Positions 23,555 to 33,127 of a stretch of DNA of 33,327 nucleotides are shown here, in pieces. A program made the position numbers and the translations under genes. The stretch comes from Domibacillus aminovorans (GTDB taxonomy: Bacteria; Bacillota; Bacilli; Bacillales; Domibacillaceae): positions 1 to 33,327 of the forward strand of contig NZ_LQWY01000018.1 of the NCBI RefSeq assembly GCF_001643235.1, written 5' to 3'. A model generated the notes under the pieces. That model was not told where the DNA came from and did not search any database. It saw nothing but the letters and a program-made list of their open reading frames with translations. How positions within the stretch are numbered: the stretch's first letter is position 1; every line of letters begins with the position of its first letter.

Positions 23555-24418
23555 ATGCCATTAGTATCAATGAAAGAAATGTTAATTAAAGGAAAAGAAG
23601 AAGGATATGCCGTAGGACAGTTTAATATTAATAACCTTGAGTTTACTCAAGCGATTTTACAAGCTGCACAAGAAGAAAACTCGCCGGTTATTCTTGGAGT
23701 ATCCGAAGGTGCTGCTAAGTACATGGGCGGTTTTAAATTAATCGTGACAATGGTAAAAGAATTGATGGAAGAATATAATGTAACAGTTCCTGTAGCTATT
23801 CATCTTGACCACGGCTCTAGCCTTGAAAAATGTGTACAAGCTATCCATGCTGGATTTACATCTGTCATGATCGATGGTTCTCATCATCCACTTGAAGAAA
23901 ATATCGAACTTACTAAACGTGTTGTACAAATTGCACATGCTGTTGGTGTATCTGTTGAAGCAGAACTTGGTCGTATCGGCGGACAAGAAGATGATCTTAC
24001 TGTAGATGCAGCAGATGCATTTTATGCGATCCCTTCAGAGTGTGATCAATTGGTTCGTGAAACAGGCGTAGACTGTTTTGCACCTGCATTAGGTTCTGTA
24101 CATGGCCCGTATAAAGGTGAACCTAACCTTGGATTTGATCGTATGAAAGAAGTAATGGAACTAACAGGTGTACCTCTCGTACTTCATGGTGGAACAGGTA
24201 TCCCAACAAAAGACATTAAAAAAGCCATTTCGCTTGGATCAGCGAAAATTAACGTAAATACAGAAAGCCAAATTTCTTCTACTCAAGCTGTTCGTGACGT
24301 GTTGAATAACGATGGTGAAGTATACGATCCACGTAAATTCCTCGGCCCAGCTCGCGATGCGATTAAAGAAACAGTTCGTGGAAAAATGCGTGAATTTGGT
24401 TCTGCAGGTAAAGCTTAA
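23555..24418 (+). CDS. fba: Class II fructose-bisphosphate aldolase
   Basis: A 287-residue zinc-dependent aldolase. It cleaves fructose 1,6-bisphosphate to dihydroxyacetone phosphate and glyceraldehyde 3-phosphate and, in the regeneration direction, makes sedoheptulose 1,7-bisphosphate from dihydroxyacetone phosphate and erythrose 4-phosphate. Catalytic Asp85 and zinc ligand His86 are in AIHLDHGSS, further ligands are His183 (GSVHGPYKG) and His211 ([10 protein letters not shown]), and the phosphate loop is [10 protein letters not shown]. Full length, with AAGGAGAG before the ATG. It is cotranscribed with glpX and tkt, between the two enzymes that use its product or supply its substrate. Confidence 0.97.
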   Translation: MPLVSMKEMLIKGKEEGYAVGQFNINNLEFTQAILQAAQEENSPVILGVSEGAAKYMGGFKLIVTMVKELMEEYNVTVPVAIHLDHGSSLEKCVQAIHAGFTSVMIDGSHHPLEENIELTKRVVQIAHAVGVSVEAELGRIGGQEDDLTVDAADAFYAIPSECDQLVRETGVDCFAPALGSVHGPYKGEPNLGFDRMKEVMELTGVPLVLHGGTGIPTKDIKKAISLGSAKINVNTESQISSTQAVRDVLNNDGEVYDPRKFLGPARDAIKETVRGKMREFGSAGKA

Positions 24419-24456
24419 TTAATAAAAGTAATCTATGAAGAGATAGGGGAAAAAAG

Positions 24457-26460
24457 ATGATTGAACAAAAAGTAAATGTAGAACAACTTTCTATTAATAC
24501 GATTAGAACCCTCTCAATCGATGCAATTGAAAAAGCAAATTCCGGTCACCCGGGTATGCCAATGGGTGCTGCTCCAATGGCTCACACTCTATGGACACAG
24601 TTTATGAACTATAATCCTAGTAATCCGAATTGGTTTAACCGTGACCGTTTTACGTTATCTGCAGGTCATGGTTCAATGTTGCTATACAGCTTGCTGCATT
24701 TGACAGGCCATGATTTATCATTGGAAGAGTTAAAACAATTCCGTCAATGGGGCAGTAAAACACCAGGACATCCTGAATTCGGACATACGGCGGGTGTTGA
24801 TGCTACAACTGGACCACTTGGTCAAGGTATCTCAATGGCTGTTGGGATGGCAATGGCTGAAAGACATTTAGCCACTACGTATAATGTTGATGATTTAAAT
24901 GTCATTGATCATTACACATACAGCATTTGTGGTGATGGTGATCTAATGGAGGGAGTATCTGCAGAAGCAGCTTCATTAGCAGGTCACCTTCAGCTCGGAC
25001 GTTTAATTGTACTATATGATTCAAATGATATTTCACTTGATGGCAAACTTAATAAGTCATTTAGTGAAAGCGTTGAGGATCGTTTTAAAGCATACGGTTG
25101 GCAAGTACTCCGTGTTGAGGACGGAAATGATACTAAAGCAGTTGCAGAAGCTTTAAGTGCAGCAAAAGCGAATGAAAACCAGCCAACTTTAATTGAGGTT
25201 AGAACAGTAATCGGTTATGGATCACCAAACAAAGGTGGCAAGTCTGATTCGCATGGTTCACCTCTAGGTAAAGACGAAATAAAACTTGTAAAAGAACAGT
25301 ACGGATGGAATTATGAAGAAGACTTCTATATTCCAGAAGAGGTAAAATCATATTTTGCTGAACTTAAAGAAGCATCTGAGAAAAAAGAACAAGAGTGGAA
25401 CGAATTGTTCGCTCGATACGAAAAACTTCATCCGGATGCTGCAAAAGAATTAAAGATCGCAATAAGTGGAGATCTTCCTGAAAACTGGGATGCCAATGTT
25501 CCAAATTACCGTGTAGGAGAAGACACGCTTGCTACTCGTACTTCCAGCGGTGATGTATTAAATGGTCTTGCTCAAAATGTACCTCAGTTATTTGGGGGAT
25601 CAGCTGATTTATCTTCTTCAAATAAAACATACCTTAAAGGTGAATCTGATTTCAGCGCTGAAAACTATGGCGGTCGTAATATCTGGTTTGGTGTTCGTGA
25701 ATTTGGAATGGGTGCTGCACTCAATGGTATGGCTCTTCACGGAGGAGTAAAAGTATTTGGAGCTACATTCTTTGTATTCTCTGATTATTTACGTCCAGCT
25801 ATTCGTCTTTCAGCTTTAATGAAGGTACCGGTAACGTATGTATTTACACATGATAGTATTGCTGTAGGTGAGGATGGTCCTACGCATGAGCCAATCGAGC
25901 ATTTAGCTTCTTTACGAGCAATGCCTGGACTTTCTACTATCCGTCCTGCTGAAGCAAATGAAACGGCTGCGGCTTGGAAACTTGCTCTAGAAAGTAAAGA
26001 CGAACCAACAGTTCTTGTTCTTACACGCCAAGATTTACCTACACTTGTTGATGCTGAAACAGCATATGCAGGCGTTAGTAAGGGTGGATATGTCATCTCA
26101 GAAGCAAAAGGCGATGTTGAAGGCTTGTTATTAGCCGCTGGTTCTGAAGTTACTTTAGCTGTTAAAGCACAAGAAGCGTTGGCAGAAGAAGGAATTCACG
26201 TTTCTGTTGTTAGTTTGCCAAGTTGGGATCGTTTTGAAAAACAAACAGCTGAGTATAAAGAAACGGTTATTCCTAAAAATGTAACAGCACGACTTGCTAT
26301 CGAAATGGGTGCATCATTAGGCTGGAATAAGTATGCTGGTAACGACGGAGACGTCTTAGCTATTGATGAATTCGGCGCTTCGGCACCTTATGACAAGATC
26401 ATTGAAGCATACGGCTTTACAGTTGAAAATGTGGTTGAACGTTTTAAAAAATTACGTTAA
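24457..26460 (+). CDS. tkt: Transketolase
   Basis: A 667-residue thiamine-diphosphate enzyme that transfers two-carbon ketol units between sugar phosphates, making xylulose 5-phosphate, ribose 5-phosphate and erythrose 4-phosphate in the RuMP cycle. The N-terminal [17 protein letters not shown] (residues 27-43), the diphosphate/Mg motif GDGDLMEG (159-166), the pyrimidine-domain catalytic region [16 protein letters not shown], and [20 protein letters not shown] are all intact. The length is normal for the family. It follows fba by 38 bp and is followed by a strong terminator at 26575, so it ends the principal operon transcript, with read-through or a new promoter serving pfk. Confidence 0.97.
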   Translation: MIEQKVNVEQLSINTIRTLSIDAIEKANSGHPGMPMGAAPMAHTLWTQFMNYNPSNPNWFNRDRFTLSAGHGSMLLYSLLHLTGHDLSLEELKQFRQWGSKTPGHPEFGHTAGVDATTGPLGQGISMAVGMAMAERHLATTYNVDDLNVIDHYTYSICGDGDLMEGVSAEAASLAGHLQLGRLIVLYDSNDISLDGKLNKSFSESVEDRFKAYGWQVLRVEDGNDTKAVAEALSAAKANENQPTLIEVRTVIGYGSPNKGGKSDSHGSPLGKDEIKLVKEQYGWNYEEDFYIPEEVKSYFAELKEASEKKEQEWNELFARYEKLHPDAAKELKIAISGDLPENWDANVPNYRVGEDTLATRTSSGDVLNGLAQNVPQLFGGSADLSSSNKTYLKGESDFSAENYGGRNIWFGVREFGMGAALNGMALHGGVKVFGATFFVFSDYLRPAIRLSALMKVPVTYVFTHDSIAVGEDGPTHEPIEHLASLRAMPGLSTIRPAEANETAAAWKLALESKDEPTVLVLTRQDLPTLVDAETAYAGVSKGGYVISEAKGDVEGLLLAAGSEVTLAVKAQEALAEEGIHVSVVSLPSWDRFEKQTAEYKETVIPKNVTARLAIEMGASLGWNKYAGNDGDVLAIDEFGASAPYDKIIEAYGFTVENVVERFKKLR

Positions 26461-26574
26461 AATTCGTTGCATTATGAGCGATTTGATTTAAGTACGAAAG
26501 GGCCAAACGATACTAACGTTTACGGCTTAGAATTCAAATTCAAATAGCTTAATAAATAAGCTGGTATGGATTTT

Positions 26575-26611
26575 GGGCAGACTTCACCAATAGGTGAACC
26601 TGCCCTTTTTT
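26575..26611 (+). terminator. Terminator after tkt
   Basis: GGGCAG..TTCACC pairs with GGTGAA..CTGCCC around AATA and is followed by seven T. It is a strong rho-independent terminator that separates tkt from pfk. Confidence 0.85.
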
Positions 26612-26625
26612 AAACAAAATATTAA

Positions 26626-27663
<1,038 letters not shown>

Positions 27664-27764
27664 TTTAAAGACAATTTGTCCAACTAGAGTTGAAGCAATA
27701 AAAAATATGATGAAGAGTCATGTTGTGATGGATACACAATCGTAGTATAAAAGGAGGAAAAAAA

Positions 27765-28211
27765 ATGAAAGTAGCAATTGCCTCAGATCACGGGGGAGTA
27801 AATATTCGTCAAGAAATTATCGCCTTATTGGAAGAAATGAATATTGAGTATGAGGATTTAGGATGTGAGTGTAGTACATCTGTTGACTATCCAGACTATG
27901 CCGTTCCAGTAGCTGAGAAAGTAGCAAGTGGAGAAGTAGATCGTGGAATTTTGATTTGTGGGACAGGTATTGGGATGAGCATTGCAGCAAATAAAGTAAA
28001 GGGAATTCGTTGTGCATTGGTGCATGATATGTTTAGCGCTAAAGCAACAAGGGAACATAATGATACCAATATGTTAGCAATGGGAGAACGTGTCATTGGT
28101 CCAGGATTAGCTCGTGCTATTGCAGAAATCTGGTTGACGACTCCTTTTGAAGGAGGCAGACACGAAAGTCGAGTCTGTAAAATAACAGAATATGAAAACA
28201 ATCTTGGATAA
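27765..28211 (+). CDS. rpiB: Ribose-5-phosphate isomerase B
   Basis: A 148-residue RpiB/LacAB-family isomerase that interconverts ribose 5-phosphate and ribulose 5-phosphate. Diagnostic features are ASDHGG (Asp8-His9), the catalytic Cys65 in CGTGIGMSIAANKV, RCALVHD, and the anion loop ATREHNDTNMLAMGERV. AAAGGAGG precedes the ATG. It is the last gene of the cluster, 100 bp after pfk, and supplies the formaldehyde acceptor ribulose 5-phosphate. From memory, rpiB is not part of the described pBM19 gene set, so its linkage here makes the regeneration arm more complete. Confidence 0.95.
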   Translation: MKVAIASDHGGVNIRQEIIALLEEMNIEYEDLGCECSTSVDYPDYAVPVAEKVASGEVDRGILICGTGIGMSIAANKVKGIRCALVHDMFSAKATREHNDTNMLAMGERVIGPGLARAIAEIWLTTPFEGGRHESRVCKITEYENNLG

Positions 28212-28281
28212 AACTACACTCTAGATGAATAGAGCAAAATGAAGTATATATGAGTAATTAAATGAATATAACAAAGTAATC

Positions 28282-28309
28282 AGACTGCTGAGTTAGTTTT
28301 CAGCAGTCT
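28282..28309 (+). terminator. Hairpin after rpiB
   Basis: AGACTGCTGA (28282-28291) and TCAGCAGTCT (28300-28309) form a perfect 10-bp stem. The T-rich tail is weak (ATGTTTAT). It is a probable terminator of pfk-rpiB. Confidence 0.65.
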
Positions 28310-28342
28310 ATGTTTATCTAGGAGTAGATCGACTATTTATAT

Positions 28343-28411
28343 AAGTATACTTTTTAACACTATGTAAAAATAAAGTGTGTACTTGTTAATTGTGCCTATT
28401 TAATTAATAAT
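28343..28411 (+). promoter_or_regulatory. HxlR-type composite box upstream of the GNAT pair
   Basis: AAGTATACTT (28343-28352) and AAGTGTGTACTT (28373-28384), centres exactly 31 bp apart, with CACTAT between. A TAATAAT-type -10 lies at 28405-28411, about 27 bp from the second centre as in the hps and glpX promoters. This places the two acetyltransferase genes in the formaldehyde-linked regulon. Confidence 0.7.
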
Positions 28412-28491
28412 TAAAACTAGTTAAGAGTATACAATATAAAGTCAGTCCTATCTATAAACACTGACTCTGCGTACAAATAAGGGGGGATACA

Positions 28492-29178
28492 GTGTATCGA
28501 AAAGAGTTTTTTGTATTTGAACAAAATCGTCCGATCCCAGCAGTGATTCGAAACTACAAAGAACCGGACTTTGATGGATTAATTAGGGTTCAGCAGGAAA
28601 GCTTTCCACCTCCTTTTCCGCCAGAATTGTGGTGGAACGTTGAACAATTGCAAAACCACATTTCCTTATTCCCAGAGGGTGCTTTATGCATCGAAGTCGA
28701 TGGGAGAATTGCAGGTTCAATGACTGGATTACTAGTTGACTTTGATCCTGCCCATCCTGAACATACGTGGGAAGAAATAACGGATAATGGATATATTAGA
28801 AACCATAATCCGAAGGGAAACACGCTTTACGTAGTGGATATAGGGGTTAGCCCTTTATACCGTAAGTTAGGATTAGGAAAGTGGCTAATGCAATCGATGT
28901 ATGAGGTTGTTGTCGAGAAAAAAATAGATCGACTTCTCGGAGGTGGACGAGTCCCCGGATATCACAAAAAGGTGAATGAAATGACGCCTGATGAATATCT
29001 TGATGCTGTTGTCAAAGGAGAATTGAGTGATCCGGTCATTACCTTCTTACTTCGCTGTGGCCGTACACCCGTTCAAATGGTTAAGAATTACCTTGAAGAC
29101 GAAGAATCATGCAATTTTGCCGCACTTATGGAATGGAAAAATCCATTTTATTCATCAATAGAGACAGGAGAACGATAA
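28492..29178 (+). CDS. GNAT-family N-acetyltransferase
   Basis: 228 residues from a GTG preceded by AAGGGGGG. The acetyl-CoA-binding motif A is VDIGVSPLYRKLGLGKWLMQSMY, with YRKLGLG as the pyrophosphate loop. The N-terminal VIRNYKEPDFDGLIRVQQESFPPPFPPELWW and the C-terminal VPGYHKKVNEMTPDEYLDAVVKG recall the GNAT domain linked to carbon-nitrogen hydrolases in YhcX-type Bacillus proteins. No hydrolase domain is present here. Substrate unknown. It lies 3 bp before a second GNAT gene and is preceded by an HxlR-type box, so it should be expressed with the RuMP genes. Acetylation of an amine or of a formaldehyde adduct is a possible but untested role. Confidence 0.8.
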   Translation: MYRKEFFVFEQNRPIPAVIRNYKEPDFDGLIRVQQESFPPPFPPELWWNVEQLQNHISLFPEGALCIEVDGRIAGSMTGLLVDFDPAHPEHTWEEITDNGYIRNHNPKGNTLYVVDIGVSPLYRKLGLGKWLMQSMYEVVVEKKIDRLLGGGRVPGYHKKVNEMTPDEYLDAVVKGELSDPVITFLLRCGRTPVQMVKNYLEDEESCNFAALMEWKNPFYSSIETGER

Positions 29179-29181
29179 AAA

Positions 29182-29853
29182 ATGGAGTATTATAGAATTA
29201 CGAATATAAAAGATCCTTTATTTAAACAAATGCATCAACTTATGCAAGATGTCTTTCCTCCGGAGGAAGTATTAGAATTTTCATTGTGGGAAGAACCTTT
29301 GCAGGATCCTGGAATTCGCATCTTTGTAGCCGTTCATAGGGGAGAAGTAGTCGGAGCGACAGAGTATCGTTATTATGAAGACTTTAATGTGGCTATGACA
29401 GATTTTACAATTATCGGTAAAGATGGACTTGGTGTAGGTGCATTTTTAGCTAGTAAGAGATTAGATGACTTAAACTCTGTAGCTATGGACAATGGCAAGG
29501 AATTGCAAGGAATGTTTGCTGAAATTTATGATCCTTACCGCATAGGGGACCATGAATTTGGAGGCGTAAAGTCCATGAACCCTTACGTTCGCCGTGAAGT
29601 GCTATCCCATCTTGGTTACAAACGACTGGATTTCCCTTACGTTCATCCATCATGGAACAATGATGGAGAGGCCGTGACAGAATTAGATCTTTGCTTTATG
29701 CCAATGGCCAAAAATACAGATGAACTGCCGGCAGAGCTTGTTGTAAAGTTTTTAAGACGTTATTATTCTGTGTTATCGAATAAACCAAAATCATGGTTTA
29801 CAATGGTTGAAGATTTAGAGAAGCAGGAAATGATAGCGCTGTCAAGGGTGTAA
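29182..29853 (+). CDS. GNAT-like acyltransferase, partner of the upstream gene
   Basis: 223 residues, ATG after GGAGAACG and 3 bp past the previous stop, so cotranscribed. The fold reads as GNAT-like (IFVAVHRGEVVGATEYRYYEDF, then GLGVGAFLASKRLDDLNSVA and KELQGMFAEIYDPYRIG), but the canonical Q/RxxGxG loop is not obvious. This may be a divergent or inactive subunit that works together with the upstream enzyme. PYVRREVLSHLGYKRLDFPYVHPSW is a conserved-looking C-terminal region. Function unknown. Its place in a promoter-box-controlled unit with RuMP genes is the main clue. Confidence 0.7.
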   Translation: MEYYRITNIKDPLFKQMHQLMQDVFPPEEVLEFSLWEEPLQDPGIRIFVAVHRGEVVGATEYRYYEDFNVAMTDFTIIGKDGLGVGAFLASKRLDDLNSVAMDNGKELQGMFAEIYDPYRIGDHEFGGVKSMNPYVRREVLSHLGYKRLDFPYVHPSWNNDGEAVTELDLCFMPMAKNTDELPAELVVKFLRRYYSVLSNKPKSWFTMVEDLEKQEMIALSRV

Positions 29854-29992
29854 TTCAGTGAAAATCCTCAATTGAAACGACAGAGCTGAACAAAATGGTT
29901 CATACTATTTCAATTGAATGAGTGATTTAGGCAAAAATGTCTCATTGCTTGTAAAGTATTGGAATGATTAAAAACAGAAAGGTTGGGGTATA

Positions 29993-30136
29993 ATGTCAAA
30001 TTATGTAGCGAAAGGTTCTATTATTTGTAAAAATTGTGGAGAGCTTATTGACACTATGCCTACAGAAAAAGTAACTGTCTATTATTCTGACTGCAAGCAA
30101 GAATCGTGTGAAAATAGCCAATCACTAGAGGAATAA
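29993..30136 (+). CDS. Small CxxC protein resembling SR1P-type GapA-binding peptides
   Basis: 47 residues (MSNYVAKGSIICKNCGELID, then TMPTEKVTVYYSDCKQESCE, NSQSLEE). ATG follows AAAGGTTGGGG. The pattern IICxxCxxxI, EKVT, Y, then a second Cys pair matches my recollection of SR1P, the short peptide that binds glyceraldehyde-3-phosphate dehydrogenase GapA in Bacillus and promotes its role in RNA degradation. It is a likely zinc knuckle. The resemblance is by eye only. It follows the GNAT genes by 139 bp and has a strong terminator after it. Confidence 0.7.
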   Translation: MSNYVAKGSIICKNCGELIDTMPTEKVTVYYSDCKQESCENSQSLEE

Positions 30137-30162
30137 GAGTAAGGTATATTTATACAATTACG

Positions 30163-30195
30163 AAAAAAGATCGTGCAAAAGCCGATCTTTTTTTC
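30163..30195. terminator. Bidirectional terminator between the SR1P-like gene and gnd
   Basis: AAAAAAGATCG (30163-30173) and CGATCTTTTTT (30183-30193) form a perfect 11-bp stem with T-runs on both strands. It serves the plus-strand small gene and, on the minus strand, the convergent zwf-gnd operon. Confidence 0.85.
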
Positions 30196-30288
30196 GTAGT
30201 TGTGTTTAGATTAAACAAGCACATTATATTATATTGAAATTTCATATGATCGTGATAAATGGGTCAACTTACTTTTAAAATGTAGCTC

Positions 30289-31209
30289 TTACACACCACT
30301 AGTGACACTGTCAGTCTTTTTTTCTACAGCATGACCGCCAAACTCATTACGAAGTGCAGCGACTACTTTACCTGTGAAAGTGTTATCGCCTTTCAAAGAA
30401 GTATAGCGGCTCATTAGACTAGCTGTAATAACCGGTGTTGCAACTTGTAAATTAAGTGCCTCTTCAATAGTCCATTTCCCTTCGCCTGAAGAGTGCATAA
30501 CACCACGAATTCCATCTAGTTTCTCATCTTTAGAGAAGGCATCTTCAGTGAGTTCCATTAACCATGAGCGGATTACAGAACCATTATTCCATAGTTTTGC
30601 AACAGCTTCATAATCAAAATCATATTGCGATTCTGCAAGGACTTCAAACCCTTCACCAATAGCAGCCATCATACCATATTCAATGCCGTTATGTACCATT
30701 TTAGTATAATGACCAGAACCGGCTTCTCCAGTGTAAAGATATCCGTTTTCTACTGCTGTATCACGGAAAATTGGCTCAACAATATTCCAAGCCTCTTTAT
30801 CGCCACCGACCATATAGCAAGCACCATTACGAGCTCCACTCATACCACCAGAAGTACCAGCGTCCAGGTAATAAACACCAGCGTCTTTAAAATCGTTATA
30901 CCGGCGAATTGATTCTTTATAATGAGAGTTTCCTGCTTCAATAACAATATCTCCTTCTTGAAGCAAAGGTTTTACTTGTCCTAATACTTTATCTACAACT
31001 TGGTGAGGAACCATAATCCACAAAACGCGAGGAGACTCTAATTTACTTACAAGCTCTTGCAAATTAGTTGTCCCTTCAGCACCATAACTTACTAGTTCTT
31101 GAACAGCAGTTTCGTTTAAATCAAAACCCGCTACCTCATGTTTATTATCAATAAGGTTCATACCGAGATTTAATCCCATTTTACCTAATCCGATTAAACC
31201 AATTTTCAT
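30289..31209 (-). CDS. gnd: 6-phosphogluconate dehydrogenase, short NAD-type
   Basis: A 306-residue decarboxylating dehydrogenase: 6-phosphogluconate gives ribulose 5-phosphate, CO2 and NAD(P)H. It is the short bacterial form, about 300 rather than 470 residues. The Rossmann motif GLGKMGLNLG (residues 7-16) is followed by VAGFD with Asp30 at the end of strand 2, an acidic residue that favours NAD+ over NADP+. Substrate motifs are LDAGTSGGMSGARNGACYMVGG and the catalytic KMVHNGIEYGM (Lys170). It is downstream of zwf by 84 bp on the same strand. In methylotrophs the pair closes the dissimilatory RuMP cycle, oxidising formaldehyde to CO2 for energy and detoxification while regenerating the acceptor. 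Confidence 0.94.
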   Translation of the reverse strand: MKIGLIGLGKMGLNLGMNLIDNKHEVAGFDLNETAVQELVSYGAEGTTNLQELVSKLESPRVLWIMVPHQVVDKVLGQVKPLLQEGDIVIEAGNSHYKESIRRYNDFKDAGVYYLDAGTSGGMSGARNGACYMVGGDKEAWNIVEPIFRDTAVENGYLYTGEAGSGHYTKMVHNGIEYGMMAAIGEGFEVLAESQYDFDYEAVAKLWNNGSVIRSWLMELTEDAFSKDEKLDGIRGVMHSSGEGKWTIEEALNLQVATPVITASLMSRYTSLKGDNTFTGKVVAALRNEFGGHAVEKKTDSVTSGV

Positions 31210-31293
31210 CCTAAGTGACCTCCTGTTAGTAACTATATAAAAATAATTTTTAAAGCTGTGGTGCGAGTAGATTATTGAATTATTTAAGCGTTA

Positions 31294-32814
31294 TTACCAC
31301 CATTTAAATCCATCCTCTTCTACCAATTGATCAGAAGCTTCTGGTCCCATTGATCCTGCTTCATAAAGGTGCAGAGGAAGAGCGTTCTCTTCAAATGCCT
31401 CTAATAATGGCTGGATCCAAGCCCACGAAAGCTCAACTTCTTCCCAGTGCGCAAAGAAAGTTGCGTCACCACGTAGTGCATCATGTAAAATCTGTTCATA
31501 GGCTTCAGGAACCTGCTCCTGCTGATGATTGGCAGAAAAATCGATAGTAATTGGCTCGATTTTTCCGTTATTCAACGGGTTTTTATTGTTTAATTGTAAG
31601 GAAATCGTCTCGTTCGGGCTGATTTCAATCGTTAATAGATTTGGTGCGGTTTCTTCCAGTTGCTTTGAGTACAGCTCTTTCAATGGATTCTTGAGTTCAA
31701 TAACAATACGGGTAGACTTTTCTTTCATCCGTTTACCCGTACGGATGTAGAATGGAACGTCTTGCCAAAATGGATCATCGATCCATAAACGGGCCGCCAC
31801 AAAAGTATCATTCGTTGAGGTTTGCAGGATCCCCGGTTCTTCTTTGTAGCCAATGACAGGTGATCCTTGAATCGCACCTGAACGGTATTGACCACGAACG
31901 ATGTGTGCAACGGCTTCTTTTTTGGAAACAGGTCGGACAGATGCCATCACTTTTGTTTTCTCTTGTTGAACCTCAGTTGAGAGGAATCGTTTAGGTAAGT
32001 GCATAGCCGTCATCATCAAAATTTGTAGCATATGATTTTGAACCATATCGCGAATGGCTCCGGCCTGATCATAATATCCGGCTCGCTCTTCGACCCCAAC
32101 TGTTTCACTAGCTGTAATCTGAACGTTGGCGATAAACTGATTATTCCAAACAGCCTGTAGCAGCGGATTAGCAACTTCTAAAGTCTCTAAATTTTGGATC
32201 ATTGGTTTTCCAAGATAGTGATCGATGCGATAAATTTCCTTTTCCTCAAAAGCGTTGCTTAATATGGCATTTAGCTGTTGGGCGGAGGATAAATCATGAC
32301 CGAAAGGTTTTTCAATCAAAAGTCGTTTCCATCCTTTGACTGAGCCTAGTCCACTTTTAGAAATATTCGATGTAATTACGTTAATAAATTCAGGAGCTAC
32401 CGACAAATAAAACATTCGATTTTCTGGAATACCTAACTCTTTTTCGCGGTTTTGAATGAGATCAAGCAAATTATCATAACCGTTGCTGTCTGTGACATCT
32501 AAGGAGCTATATTGGAAGGAACGAATAAATGTTTCCATTTCCAAATCTGAGCTACCTAATTGTCTCGAAAAGGTGCGAATTGAGGATTCCACGTGCGATT
32601 GAAAGGTGTCATTAGATAGTGCTCTCCGCCCTAGACCGATGACTGAAAATGTCCGTGGCAATTTATTATCAAGATATAAATTATAAAGAGCAGGAAAAAT
32701 TTTTCTTTTTGCCAAATCGCCTGTCGCACCGAATAGAACGAAGGTCATGGAGTCCACATTCATGGTCATCTTGGCAGCGCTTTCCTCGAAAGGGCTAACT
32801 GATACACTGTTCAT
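31294..32814 (-). CDS. zwf: Glucose-6-phosphate 1-dehydrogenase
   Basis: A 506-residue enzyme that oxidises glucose 6-phosphate to 6-phosphogluconolactone with NAD(P)+. The coenzyme motif LFGATGDLAKRK (residues 27-38), EKPFGHD (169-175) and the active-site RIDHYLGKP (196-204) are intact. AGGAGGG precedes the ATG. It is the first gene of zwf-gnd. Isomerisation of fructose 6-phosphate to glucose 6-phosphate and the lactonase step would rely on chromosomal enzymes, since neither gene is in the window. The ribosome binding site abuts a truncated divergent gene, so the original promoter region may have been altered. No HxlR-type box was seen upstream. Confidence 0.96.
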   Translation of the reverse strand: MNSVSVSPFEESAAKMTMNVDSMTFVLFGATGDLAKRKIFPALYNLYLDNKLPRTFSVIGLGRRALSNDTFQSHVESSIRTFSRQLGSSDLEMETFIRSFQYSSLDVTDSNGYDNLLDLIQNREKELGIPENRMFYLSVAPEFINVITSNISKSGLGSVKGWKRLLIEKPFGHDLSSAQQLNAILSNAFEEKEIYRIDHYLGKPMIQNLETLEVANPLLQAVWNNQFIANVQITASETVGVEERAGYYDQAGAIRDMVQNHMLQILMMTAMHLPKRFLSTEVQQEKTKVMASVRPVSKKEAVAHIVRGQYRSGAIQGSPVIGYKEEPGILQTSTNDTFVAARLWIDDPFWQDVPFYIRTGKRMKEKSTRIVIELKNPLKELYSKQLEETAPNLLTIEISPNETISLQLNNKNPLNNGKIEPITIDFSANHQQEQVPEAYEQILHDALRGDATFFAHWEEVELSWAWIQPLLEAFEENALPLHLYEAGSMGPEASDQLVEEDGFKWW

Positions 32815-32842
32815 ATAATTTCCCTCCTGTCAAGTTTATCAT

Positions 32843-33127
32843 GTGTATAAAAGCGTAAATGATGAAGACATACAATCCATCTTGGATAAACAATTAATGG
32901 GTACAAAGCTGTTTATTTCTGGAACGTGGTCAATGGTTCAGGATGTTAAAAAAATTGCCTATGCAGCAGGTTTTACAGATGAAGAGATTCAAACTAAAGA
33001 AATCGGTGAAAAAGAAGATAAAGTATACTGCGTGAAATGCTACAAATTCAGTAAGAAAACAAAAAGTAATAACCTAACGTGTGAACATTGTAATAGAGAG
33101 CGTAAAATATCTTGTGTAAATGAATAA
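32843..33127 (+). pseudogene. Dimethylamine monooxygenase subunit DmmA-like, truncated at both ends
   Basis: The frame encodes QSILDKQLMGTKLFISGTWS, then a helical linker, then the zinc-ribbon region YCVKCYKF and TCEHCN. The spacing of the two Cys pairs and the MGTKL..WS stretch match the C-terminal half of DmmA-family proteins as I remember them. Native sequence stops at 33095: the IS256-type inverted repeat begins at 33096 and supplies the last codons (RERKISCVNE). The 5' part of the family is also missing; the frame runs open into the zwf leader without a proper start (GTG at 32843, no ribosome binding site). It is the relic of a pathway that would demethylate di- or trimethylamine to methylamine and formaldehyde. 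Confidence 0.65.
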
